From contig SUVG01000005.1 in the NCBI GenBank assembly GCA_015062115.1, positions 62,001 to 126,000 of the forward strand: 64,000 bases of DNA, in the 5' to 3' direction. The position numbers and the translations under genes were made by a program. Of this stretch, positions 43,820 through 51,309 are shown piece by piece. Position 1 is the first letter of the stretch. Each line of letters opens with the position of its first letter. Source of the DNA: Elusimicrobium sp. Lineage in GTDB: Bacteria; Elusimicrobiota; Elusimicrobia; Elusimicrobiales; Elusimicrobiaceae. A model generated the notes under the pieces. It saw only the letters and a program-made list of their open reading frames with translations, ran no database searches and had not been told where the DNA came from.

Positions 43820-44919
43820 AAATCAATACCGAGCGGACAGAGCCATTTTTGCGAATCAATGGTAAACAAAAGTTTTCGGTTGGCCGCATAGACGAGGGCC
43901 TTATCCAAATCTTGCAAAGCCAAATTGCGGATAACAAACGCATCTTTGTACTTGCGGTCTTTAGAAGAAATATCGGCCACAAATAAAATTTTGGAAAGGG
44001 TACTCATCTTTAGGCTGCCCAATGTATGTTCGGCAATGGCATTGAGCACATCTTTATCTTTTACATCAAAAACATGTTTGGCTATCCACGCGGAAACATA
44101 ACTGTGCAGTAAACTGGGTTCTTGCCCGCAAATATCTTCAAAAAAGGGCACTTTTATTTTGTGCTTTTTAGAAAATTCAATCAGTTCTTCGCCGGAAAAA
44201 CCTTTTGCGGCGTCGTGCAAAATGCCGGAACGGACGGCCGATTCCACATTTACATCGTAAATATCGCTTAGTGCGGCAGCCATTTCGGCTACATTTTTGG
44301 AGTGCAGGTAGCGGTTGGTTTTTAAGTGGTCTTTTAACCAATCGTGAACATCTAAGCCGTATAATTTGTTTTCTTTGATTGTTTTTACGATAGAGGAAGG
44401 TACTGTGTCGGGCACATCTCCGCAAGCCAAAATGTGCGCGCGCACGCGGCTGGAAGAAAGTTTAGGGAAGAATCCCGGCAAAAATACATGACGAAAATCG
44501 GCCGGGTTTTCATCGTAGCCTTTTCGTTTTCCGGCTACTACTATGGCATTATCAAAAATGTATTTGGGGTTTTTCCAGTTATGTAAATCGTTTAAGCAGT
44601 CCGTCCCCACCAGTAAATAAATTTCCGGGTTTTTGTATTTCTTTTTGAGGTATTGTACCAACTGATAGGTATAGGTTTTGCCGCCTTGTTTCAGTTCGTA
44701 ATCGTCGAAAATAACATTTTTCCCCATGCCCGCAAAGGCTTGTTTAAGCATTTTCATGCGCAAGCGGAACGGTGTGGGCGATTTAGCCTTGAAGGGGGAG
44801 TGATAAGCAGGCACAATATGGGCTACATCGGGCGCGAGCATTTTTAACGCGCGACGGAAAAGCGAAACATGGCCTTTATGTACAGGGTCAAAACTACCCC
44901 CAAAAACTAGGACTTTCAT
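43789..44919 (-). CDS. nadD: NadD-YqeK fusion: nicotinate-nucleotide adenylyltransferase plus HD hydrolase
   Basis: A 376-residue two-domain protein. Residues 1-~190 are NadD, which makes deamido-NAD from NaMN and ATP: GGSFDPVHKGH (7-17), LLVGTDCLNDLHNWK, and SSSRVRAHI. Residues ~192-376 form an HD phosphohydrolase domain of the YqeK family (His206; HD pair 235-236 in GILHDAAKG; HS/H pattern LLHSY; AEHTLGS; ADISSKDR), known in other bacteria to cleave diadenosine tetraphosphate. In many genomes nadD and yqeK are adjacent separate genes; here they are one reading frame. A GAGG precedes the start. Confidence 0.93.
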   Translation of the reverse strand: MKVLVFGGSFDPVHKGHVSLFRRALKMLAPDVAHIVPAYHSPFKAKSPTPFRLRMKMLKQAFAGMGKNVIFDDYELKQGGKTYTYQLVQYLKKKYKNPEIYLLVGTDCLNDLHNWKNPKYIFDNAIVVAGKRKGYDENPADFRHVFLPGFFPKLSSSRVRAHILACGDVPDTVPSSIVKTIKENKLYGLDVHDWLKDHLKTNRYLHSKNVAEMAAALSDIYDVNVESAVRSGILHDAAKGFSGEELIEFSKKHKIKVPFFEDICGQEPSLLHSYVSAWIAKHVFDVKDKDVLNAIAEHTLGSLKMSTLSKILFVADISSKDRKYKDAFVIRNLALQDLDKALVYAANRKLLFTIDSQKWLCPLGIDLWNHLIKREK

Positions 44920-44928
44920 AACACCTCA

Positions 44929-46203
44929 TTATACAAGTTTTTCAGCGATTTCCAATCCTTGCAAAAGGGATTTTTCCATAAAGGAATATTCCCATTTTCC
45001 GTAACGCCCCGCCAACAGACAACCCCGTTTAAGAAGGGCCTTTTCGGCCGCGTAAACGGTTTTGGCGCGGCGGGAATTATAAACGGCGTAAGCGTAGGGT
45101 AAAAATTGCCAAAAGGAAAACAGTTTTTCGTCGGACTTATTTATTATACCTTTTTGGATAAGGCTGTTCCAAATCTGTTTTTCCGTCTTTGCCGTGGGGG
45201 GTGTATCCCCCGGAAGTTCCACATAAAAAGAACGGGTGAAAGACGGCGCGTTTTGCGGCGAAAAAGAACTTTGCATACCCACGCGGTAACAAGGGTCGGT
45301 TTCGTCCGGCAGGTATATCCAACTGAAGGGTTTTTTGCGGCTTTTTATTGCTAAATTATATACCCGAACGGACGTGTGGGATAGATCGTCCGCCAAGGCC
45401 GAAAGGGTGGGTTCTCCTTCTAAACTGCGTAGTAATTCGGGTAACGGAATCGTGCTGATAAGAAACTCAAACGATACGGTTTCTTCCCCGATTCGGGCCG
45501 TTTTCTTTTTTAGGTTAATGCTGGTGGCAGGGGCCCGCAGCCGTAAATTTTTGACATGTTTGCAAAGGGCCTCTACCAACGCTTGGCAGCCGCCTTTTCG
45601 GGGATAATAAAATTCTCCGTTGTATCCGTATGATTTTTTAGGCTTTTGTCGGCTACTTTTTTGAATTTCTTGTGCGTTCGGGCAGGGTACAAACGGCCCG
45701 CACCAATCACAGGTTAACTCTCGGGGAGAGCAACCCCATAATTTAGTGTTATAGGGGCGCATAAACTGTTCATATACTCCCTTGCCGAAGGAGTGCAGGC
45801 ACCAGTCCTCAAAATTTTTCGGTTCTTTTTTGGGGGCCGTTAAGGCTTCCGCTAATCCCGCTACACATGCGTTTCTTTGACGGGCGGGAAGCGCAAATAA
45901 ATTGGCTTGAAAAGGGAAAGGAATTCGTGATTTGTTTGTATAAATCGATGCCTTTCGTTTTTGGCGGAGCAGGTTGGTTTTCAATAATTTTTTTACCAGT
46001 TTTTTCCCGTAGGGGGTATGCAGGTGTAAAAGGTGGCCCGCGTAATCAAAGGTAAAACCGTTTTTTTGTATGCTTCCGCACAAACCTCCGGGCGCACTTT
46101 CCCGCTCGGCTACCAAGTAATCGGTTTGGCCGAATTTTTCCAAATGATAAGCAATGCTTAGCCCGGTCAGGCCGCCGCCTAAAATAAGAATTTTAGTGTG
46201 CAT
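44929..46203 (-). CDS. FAD-dependent oxidoreductase, UDP-galactopyranose-mutase-like
   Basis: A 424-residue flavoprotein of the amine-oxidase/UGM superfamily. The FAD-binding motif GGGLTGLSIAYHLE (~9-22) and the following Glu-rich turn (ERESAPGGLCGS) are clear. The block FMRPYNTKLWGCSP and YPRKGGCQAL occur in UGM-like and protoporphyrinogen-oxidase-like enzymes of polysaccharide clusters. A sugar-nucleotide substrate is suggested by the adjacent polyprenyl-phosphate sugar transferase (11-bp overlap); the exact reaction is unknown. Two Cys-containing turns (CDWCGPF, CPN) are unusual. Confidence 0.75.
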   Translation of the reverse strand: MHTKILILGGGLTGLSIAYHLEKFGQTDYLVAERESAPGGLCGSIQKNGFTFDYAGHLLHLHTPYGKKLVKKLLKTNLLRQKRKASIYTNKSRIPFPFQANLFALPARQRNACVAGLAEALTAPKKEPKNFEDWCLHSFGKGVYEQFMRPYNTKLWGCSPRELTCDWCGPFVPCPNAQEIQKSSRQKPKKSYGYNGEFYYPRKGGCQALVEALCKHVKNLRLRAPATSINLKKKTARIGEETVSFEFLISTIPLPELLRSLEGEPTLSALADDLSHTSVRVYNLAIKSRKKPFSWIYLPDETDPCYRVGMQSSFSPQNAPSFTRSFYVELPGDTPPTAKTEKQIWNSLIQKGIINKSDEKLFSFWQFLPYAYAVYNSRRAKTVYAAEKALLKRGCLLAGRYGKWEYSFMEKSLLQGLEIAEKLV

Positions 46204-47218
46204 GTTCTTTCAGTAAATACAGGGTAGTGTCTATCATTACCCAAGCGGTAATTCCCAGCAACAAAAGGGCGGTTTTCCAACTGCTGTAAATCAGGAAAAA
46301 CGCGAAAGTATTGGCAGTAATTCCCGCCGCCATAAATAAAATTAAAATATGGCTTTTTTTGACACCTTGCTTTTGCAAGCGCAGGGCGGCGTGGTCGTCG
46401 CTTCCCTTGAGGGGATTTTTGCCCTTTAACACGCGGGCCAGGCAGACAAAGGCCGTATCAAATAAGGGTACCGCCAAGATAAGTAACGGAGCCAGCACCC
46501 CCCAATCGGTATGGCGGGAGTATTCCGTCCCCATGGAAAGCGCGGCTAAGGTAAAACCCAGGAAATTAGATCCGCTGTCTCCCAGAAAAATCTTTTTTTT
46601 CTTGGCATGGTTATAAGGCCAAAAGGCAAGAGCGGCCCCCAAAAGGGAAAGTGCGGCAAAATTTACATAAATCTGTTCGTTGGGCAAGGCTACCACGGTC
46701 AGCCCCAGAGTACAAATAATTACTTGGCTGATGCACAACCCGTCTTGAATATCAAGCAAGTTAAATGCGTTGGTGAGGCCCATGACCCACAAAAAAGTAA
46801 GGGGGTAGGAAAGCCAGGGCGACTCAAAAATATGGATAGATACATCGTAGTAAATGAGGGCAGCGGTGGCCGTAGCCTGAAGGAGCAGTTTAAGGGAAAT
46901 ACTTAGTCCGCGCGGTTTTCTTAAATCGTCCAGTAACCCCATTATAAAAATGAGGAGCCCGCCGATAAACAGACCTCTTAAATTATGCAGTGTCCCGCTG
47001 GGAAAAGCGGTGATAAAGCGAATCAGTACCAAACTGCCCAATACCCCGATAAAAATGCCGCTTCCGCCCAACACGGGCACGGCCCGGGCGTGTGTTTTAA
47101 GCCCGCCGGGAGCATCTAAAAAGAATTTTTTTAAGTATCGGTACATAAGCGGCAAGGATAGGGCCGTCAGCAGAAAGGAAGTTCCCGCACTTATGAGATA
47201 AAGGACAAAAGTATTCAT
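46193..47218 (-). CDS. Polyprenyl-phosphate sugar-1-phosphate transferase (WecA/MraY family)
   Basis: A 341-residue integral membrane glycosyltransferase of family GT4, with about ten hydrophobic segments. It loads a sugar-1-P onto undecaprenyl phosphate to start O-antigen or other glycan synthesis. Motifs: LLDDLRKPRG (Asp97-Asp98), NAFNLLDIQDGL (150-161; canonical NxxNxxDGxDGL with Gly157 changed to Ile), FLGDSGSNFLGF, and the C-terminal SDDHAALRL where a His cluster is usual. The start at 47218 is chosen because longer versions would overlap the divergent lipoprotein gene. A TGATATTAT lies 7 nt upstream and there is no Shine-Dalgarno sequence. Confidence 0.88.
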   Translation of the reverse strand: MNTFVLYLISAGTSFLLTALSLPLMYRYLKKFFLDAPGGLKTHARAVPVLGGSGIFIGVLGSLVLIRFITAFPSGTLHNLRGLFIGGLLIFIMGLLDDLRKPRGLSISLKLLLQATATAALIYYDVSIHIFESPWLSYPLTFLWVMGLTNAFNLLDIQDGLCISQVIICTLGLTVVALPNEQIYVNFAALSLLGAALAFWPYNHAKKKKIFLGDSGSNFLGFTLAALSMGTEYSRHTDWGVLAPLLILAVPLFDTAFVCLARVLKGKNPLKGSDDHAALRLQKQGVKKSHILILFMAAGITANTFAFFLIYSSWKTALLLLGITAWVMIDTTLYLLKEHAH

Positions 47219-47234
47219 AATATCTATAATATCA
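47219..47234 (-). promoter_or_regulatory. Extended -10 abutting the sugar transferase start (leaderless-type)
   Basis: On the minus strand TGA-TATTAT (47234-47226) is followed by seven bases (AGATATT) and the ATG. On the opposite strand the same bases hold a TATAAT (47225-47230) for the divergent lipoprotein gene, so the two promoters overlap. Confidence 0.5.
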
Positions 47235-47245
47235 TAATAAGGAGG
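47225..47245 (+). promoter_or_regulatory. -10 box and Shine-Dalgarno of the lipoprotein gene
   Basis: TATAAT at 47225-47230 and TAAGGAGG at 47238-47245 precede the ATG at 47252. No convincing -35 is seen because upstream DNA is coding for the divergent gene. Confidence 0.5.
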
Positions 47246-47251
47246 AAGTTT

Positions 47252-47881
47252 ATGCTTAAAAAATTTGTAATTTTTTCTACGGCATTTTTGCTTTGTGCGT
47301 GTGCGGGCGGGCAAATCAAACAAGGGGGGGGAACCAGCCGTCCTCTTAAAAAAGTAAATTATTTTGAACAAGGGCACACCCAAGCGGCTTTTAAGGTAAT
47401 AGGGCAGATGAACGAAGATTATTTGGAAGGCGTTTTGCGGATAAAAAAGATAGGGGAAGAAGATTATGATGTGATGGTGATGACGGGCGCGGCATACCGC
47501 CTGTTGCATGCTGTCGTGAGCCCGGAAGGGATTGCCTTTCGCTATCTTTTCAAAGAGGCCGACACGGCCCCCGTGCGTGCCCGTATCGAGCAACTCTTGC
47601 ATTTGTTGGTGTCCGACCCCGGCACTTACAAAAACCGCCGAAATAAAAGAGGCCAAACGGTGGCTACTTACGAAGGAAACGGCCTTAAAACCCGTTTGAT
47701 TTATAACGAAGGGAACGACTACCCCGCGCAAGCCCAGTCCGTAACCCTTCTTAATACGGCTAACTTGTTTTATGAGGAGTATGCCCCGTCCAATGCTGAG
47801 GGTGATGCCCAAATCCCGCATGCTCTTACTTACAAGGACGGTAACATTACCTTGGATATGCGCCTGATTAGTTTGAGATAG
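47252..47881 (+). CDS. Lipoprotein of unknown function
   Basis: A 209-residue protein with a lipoprotein signal (MLKKFVIFSTAFLLCACAGG; lipidated Cys17 or the preceding Cys15). The mature part is predicted to be beta-rich: an N-terminal strand set around FKVIGQMNEDYLEGVLRI, a helix with RARIEQLLHLLV, and C-terminal strands. It vaguely recalls outer-membrane LolB/DUF3261-type folds, but no diagnostic motif is seen, so function is left open. It is divergent from the polysaccharide genes and ends at a strong terminator. Confidence 0.72.
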   Translation: MLKKFVIFSTAFLLCACAGGQIKQGGGTSRPLKKVNYFEQGHTQAAFKVIGQMNEDYLEGVLRIKKIGEEDYDVMVMTGAAYRLLHAVVSPEGIAFRYLFKEADTAPVRARIEQLLHLLVSDPGTYKNRRNKRGQTVATYEGNGLKTRLIYNEGNDYPAQAQSVTLLNTANLFYEEYAPSNAEGDAQIPHALTYKDGNITLDMRLISLR

Positions 47882-47892
47882 AAAGCAAATAA

Positions 47893-47924
47893 AAAAAAGG
47901 GCCCCTGCAAAGGGGCCTTTTTTA
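47893..47924. terminator. Intrinsic terminator after the lipoprotein gene
   Basis: Stem GGGCCCCT / AGGGGCCT (one G-T pair) with loop GCAA (47899-47906, 47911-47918), A8 to the left and T6 to the right. Serves the lipoprotein gene (+) and probably the flippase gene (-). Confidence 0.88.
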
Positions 47925-47932
47925 TGGATAAA

Positions 47933-49366
47933 TTATTTATTCTTCGTTTTAAGGATAAACCACATGCACAGGGGATAAAGCGTTAAGAGGGTACATTTGG
48001 CGTGCAGAGAATAAGCAGGATAATGTTTGCCTGCGTAGTAACTAAGGACGGCCGTTGCCACACAAACAAAAGCGATAGAGGCCAATTTTTTGTACTCATA
48101 CGCAATCGGGTACACCTTGTGAGTGAAAATAAACAACGCCGCCGCCATAGAGGCGTAACTCAGCGCTACGGCCCAGCCGGCCCCCACAATACCCATTTTC
48201 GGCACCAGCGCGAGGTTGGTGGAGATGCTGACCGCGGCTCCCAAAAGCGTTATCCACATAAGTACGCGTGTTTTTTTGGTAAGCACGGGGCCCACCATAA
48301 AGTTGATATAAAGCCCGTAGAAAAAATACCCCGTAAGCACCAACGGAATAACGGATAACCCGCCCCAGTAATCGGGGGAAATAAGATGAAAATTTCCAAA
48401 TAGGTTGCTTTGGATAATAATGGGCATCAAGAGCGAAAGCCCCAACAAAAACCAACTGGCAAGTGCCGAAAAATAAGAGAGCACTTTGGAAAAAGTATCT
48501 TGTGCGTCTGCATCTTTGGCATGGGCCAGGAAAAACGGCCGCCAGGCTTGGTCAAACATGGACACAAGCAACATCATAAATACGCCTATTTTGAAGTTGG
48601 CCTGATAAATACCCACCTGTTCCGTACCCACCAGGTGTACCAAAATCGGTTTGTCGATTACACTGACGAGTAAACTGGCCAAACCCGAAGGCACAAACGG
48701 CCAAGCAAATGCGAATAATTCTTTTTCCAGTTTCAGGTCAAAGCGGAAGCAAAAGCCTTGTTTTAGTTCTTGCCAAAGTACGGGTGAGAGTAAAATTAAA
48801 GAAGCAAGAGAAGCAAAAATGTTCGCCCACAAAATAGAGGCCGGCCCTTTTTTTAGTACCGCAATAAATAAAATGTTTCCCAATACATTGACTACAATAG
48901 AGGCCGTCCGCACCCCGGCAAAATACCAGGCACGCCGTTCCAAACGCAGTTTGGTAAAGGGGATCATATTCAGTACATCTAAAAACAAGATAGCGGCGGC
49001 CAAGCGGATAAGCCCATAGGACTCTTGCGGCAGGCCGATAAGGGCTGTTACGGGTTTGCTGCAGAAATAGAGGAGTCCTCCCAAGAGAAGTCCGTTTAAT
49101 AAGACCCCGTAAAAACATTGGCGAAAGACTTTGTTTTTATCCTGCGCCTCGCTTGCAAAACGCAGGTAACTTTGGTCCATGCCGAAAAGAAACACGACAC
49201 TTAACAGCGCAATCGCCGCGAAAACAGTTGCAATTTCGCCGTATTGGCCGGGGAGCAGATAGTAAGTATAAAACGGAACTAAACAAAAATTGAGCAACCT
49301 TGCCAGTACGGTAGAGGTGCCATAAATAAGGGTTTCTTTGCCAAGCCGTTTAATATCTTTTGCCAT
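47933..49366 (-). CDS. Polysaccharide flippase (Wzx/MurJ-like, MOP superfamily)
   Basis: A 477-residue integral membrane protein with about 12-14 hydrophobic segments and the oligosaccharide flippase N-terminus (LGKETLIYGTSTVLARLLNFCLVPFYT...GQYGEIATVFA). This class moves lipid-linked sugar repeat units across the inner membrane. The DQxWRPFF-like motif (FDQAWRPFFLAHAKD) is typical of the family. A glycan initiated by the transferase at 46193 could be its cargo. No Shine-Dalgarno sequence precedes it; the gene lies just below the terminator of the purine nucleoside phosphorylase gene. Confidence 0.88.
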   Translation of the reverse strand: MAKDIKRLGKETLIYGTSTVLARLLNFCLVPFYTYYLLPGQYGEIATVFAAIALLSVVFLFGMDQSYLRFASEAQDKNKVFRQCFYGVLLNGLLLGGLLYFCSKPVTALIGLPQESYGLIRLAAAILFLDVLNMIPFTKLRLERRAWYFAGVRTASIVVNVLGNILFIAVLKKGPASILWANIFASLASLILLSPVLWQELKQGFCFRFDLKLEKELFAFAWPFVPSGLASLLVSVIDKPILVHLVGTEQVGIYQANFKIGVFMMLLVSMFDQAWRPFFLAHAKDADAQDTFSKVLSYFSALASWFLLGLSLLMPIIIQSNLFGNFHLISPDYWGGLSVIPLVLTGYFFYGLYINFMVGPVLTKKTRVLMWITLLGAAVSISTNLALVPKMGIVGAGWAVALSYASMAAALFIFTHKVYPIAYEYKKLASIAFVCVATAVLSYYAGKHYPAYSLHAKCTLLTLYPLCMWFILKTKNK

Positions 49367-49372
49367 AAAACG

Positions 49373-49406
49373 AAAAAAGCCCCGCGCGGTTTTATTCCCG
49401 CGCGGG
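49373..49406 (-). terminator. Terminator after the purine nucleoside phosphorylase gene
   Basis: On the minus strand CCCGCGCGG / CCGCGCGGG (49406-49398 and 49389-49381) is followed by GCTTTTTTCG. It lies 12 bp after the stop of the PNP gene and just before the flippase gene. Confidence 0.88.
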
Positions 49407-49417
49407 ACATATTATTT

Positions 49418-50239
49418 TTAGATTTTTACAAACAAGGTTTCCAGCATCTTTTTGAATTTGCCTTCAATCTTTTTGCTTTCGCGCACGGTTTGTTCGTGAG
49501 AAAGCGGTTCTTTGGCAATGCCGCAACCCATGTTGGTTACCCAGGCAAGGCCCAAAACCAAAATGCCGCAATGGCGGGCTACCAGCACTTCCGGTACGAC
49601 GGACATACCTACTACCGTGGCACCCCATTTTTTGAACATTTTAATTTCGGCCGGGGTTTCGAAGTTCGGGCCGGTGGTGGCCAAATAAACCCCTTCGCCC
49701 GCTACGGCACCGGCTTTTTTAGCCGCAGCCAAAGCGTATTTGCGCATGGTTTTATCGTACGCTTCGGACAAATCGTAGAACATGGGGCCGAAGGCCGGTT
49801 CGTGGTTGCCGATTAACGGGTTGGAACCCAGGAAGTTAATGTGGTCTTTTAATACACACACGGAGCCGGGTTTTAATTTCATATCCAAGGAACCGACGGC
49901 GGCGGAAACAATCAGTTTTTCTACGCCCAAAAGTTTTAAGGTGCGGATAGAAATGGCCAAATCTTTCATCGGGTGGCCTTCGTAATAGTGAAAGCGGCCT
50001 TGCATCACAACAATGTTGCGGCCTTTGTAAACCCCAAAGATTAAGTTGCCGGTATGCCCGGGGACAGTGCTTTGCAAGAAACCGGGAATAGAACTATAGG
50101 GAATTTTGATTTCTTTTTCCAGGGGAGGAATAGAGCCCGCCAAACCGGAGCCTGTGATGAGGGCAATTTCGGGTTTGAAATTTTTAGTCTTTTTAAGGAT
50201 ATATGCGGCGGCTTTTTTTACTTGTTGCAGTTGGGTCAT
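49418..50239 (-). CDS. Purine nucleoside phosphorylase (trimeric, PunA type)
   Basis: A 273-residue cytoplasmic enzyme that phosphorolyses inosine and guanosine to the base and ribose-1-P for purine salvage. It belongs to the trimeric PNP/MTAP family: GSGLAG (phosphate-binding loop, ~30-35), VPGHTGNL, QGRFHYYEGH, GPNFETPAEI (base site) and VGMSVVPE. The purine-site region ends WVTNMGCGI. It is a monocistronic unit (Shine-Dalgarno GGAGAA, own terminator). Confidence 0.93.
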   Translation of the reverse strand: MTQLQQVKKAAAYILKKTKNFKPEIALITGSGLAGSIPPLEKEIKIPYSSIPGFLQSTVPGHTGNLIFGVYKGRNIVVMQGRFHYYEGHPMKDLAISIRTLKLLGVEKLIVSAAVGSLDMKLKPGSVCVLKDHINFLGSNPLIGNHEPAFGPMFYDLSEAYDKTMRKYALAAAKKAGAVAGEGVYLATTGPNFETPAEIKMFKKWGATVVGMSVVPEVLVARHCGILVLGLAWVTNMGCGIAKEPLSHEQTVRESKKIEGKFKKMLETLFVKI

Positions 50240-50263
50240 AACTTTTCTCCATGGGTTTTTAAG

Positions 50264-50623
50264 TTACAAAGTCGTCCGTTGCGGTACGAAAGCATTTACG
50301 ATGTGTTCCGTTTTTCCGGGCAGGACGCATACAACATCAAATCTTATACTATCAAATTTAGAGCCGCTTGCTTTGACATATTGCACCGCGGCGCGCATGA
50401 TACGCTTTTGTTTGGCGGGGGTAACAGCCGCCAAAGGGCCTCCAAACGCCTCGTAAGCGCGGGCTTTTACTTCCACAAACACAAGCGTTTGTTTATCTTG
50501 GCAAATTAAATCGATTTCCCCTTCGGGAGTGGAAAAGTTGCGTGCACGGAGCGTGTATCCTTTTTGGGATAAATAAGCGGCGGCTTGAGTTTCGGCTTCT
50601 CGGCCGATTTGGGTTGTTTTCAT
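50264..50623 (-). CDS. yraN: YraN/UPF0102 family protein
   Basis: A 119-residue protein of the YraN family, which has a restriction-endonuclease-like fold. The conserved nuclease-like residues are seen: GREAETQAAAYLSQKGY, the EGEIDLICQD motif (Glu-x-Asp) and FVEVKAR (Glu-x-Lys). Its cellular role is not settled. The start at 50623 overlaps the rnhB stop (ATGA), and a rnhB-yraN pair downstream of rplS is common in bacteria. A longer in-frame version lies inside rnhB and is rejected. Confidence 0.9.
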   Translation of the reverse strand: MKTTQIGREAETQAAAYLSQKGYTLRARNFSTPEGEIDLICQDKQTLVFVEVKARAYEAFGGPLAAVTPAKQKRIMRAAVQYVKASGSKFDSIRFDVVCVLPGKTEHIVNAFVPQRTTL

Positions 50624-51261
50624 GGTAAAAATAAAGGAGTCAGTAAGCGCGCCACCGGGCCGAAAGAACGGCGGTGTTCTTGACAGGGGCCCAATTCCGT
50701 TAATGCTTTTAAGTGTTTGGCGGTGCCGTATCCTTTGTGTCCGGCAAATCCATAACCGGGGTACAGGGAATCTAAGAGGTTCATATAACGGTCGCGCGTT
50801 ACTTTGGCAATAATGCTGGCGGCGGCAATAGAAAGGGATTTGGCATCTCCGTCCACAACGGGACATTGTTTTAGGGTAAGGCCGGCGGCGGGGTGCGGCC
50901 CGTCAATCAAGGCCACTGCTCCGGGCATATTCAAAAATTTGTAAGCCGCTCGGCGCATTGCCAAAAAAGTGGCCTGCAAGATATTTAAGCGGTCAATTTC
51001 TGCCGCAGAAGCAAAGCCGATTCCGTACAGAATACCCGAATTGGTGAGGCGTTCAAAAAGGGCTTCGCGTTTTTTTTCGGTTAATTTTTTGCTGTCATTT
51101 ACATCTTCAAAAAGGGTTGCTAAAGACGGGGGAATAAAGCATGCTGCCGCCACCACCGGGCCCGCCAGCGGCCCGCGCCCGGCTTCATCTATTCCCAGCA
51201 AAAAACTGGTTTCCAAGCGCAGGGCTTCTTTTTTATCAAACTGTATAAGTTCGTTCTTCAT
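50620..51261 (-). CDS. rnhB: Ribonuclease HII
   Basis: A 213-residue cytoplasmic nuclease that cleaves RNA in RNA-DNA hybrids and removes misincorporated ribonucleotides. Motif I is LLGIDEAGRGPLAGPV with Asp25-Glu26; the NDSKKLTEKKR block and ALIDGP (Asp) motif follow, then GDAKSLSIAAASIIAKVTRD. The gene starts its own transcription unit: on the minus strand an extended -10 (TGGTATAAT) lies 8 nt before the ATG, and there is no Shine-Dalgarno sequence. Confidence 0.96.
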   Translation of the reverse strand: MKNELIQFDKKEALRLETSFLLGIDEAGRGPLAGPVVAAACFIPPSLATLFEDVNDSKKLTEKKREALFERLTNSGILYGIGFASAAEIDRLNILQATFLAMRRAAYKFLNMPGAVALIDGPHPAAGLTLKQCPVVDGDAKSLSIAAASIIAKVTRDRYMNLLDSLYPGYGFAGHKGYGTAKHLKALTELGPCQEHRRSFGPVARLLTPLFLP

Positions 51262-51278
51262 GATAATTTATTATACCA
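51262..51278 (-). promoter_or_regulatory. Extended -10 abutting the rnhB start (leaderless-type)
   Basis: On the minus strand TGG-TATAAT (51278-51270), then AAATTATC and the ATG at 51261. A full-consensus extended -10 with no Shine-Dalgarno sequence. Confidence 0.6.
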
Positions 51279-51309
51279 ATAATTTCAGTCGGCAAACAGC
51301 CTTAAACCG

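Noticed and set aside
47219-47821. 200-codon N-terminal extension of the sugar-1-P transferase
   Set aside because: It runs antisense through the lipoprotein gene, which has its own signal peptide and Shine-Dalgarno sequence, and the family starts at the first membrane helix.
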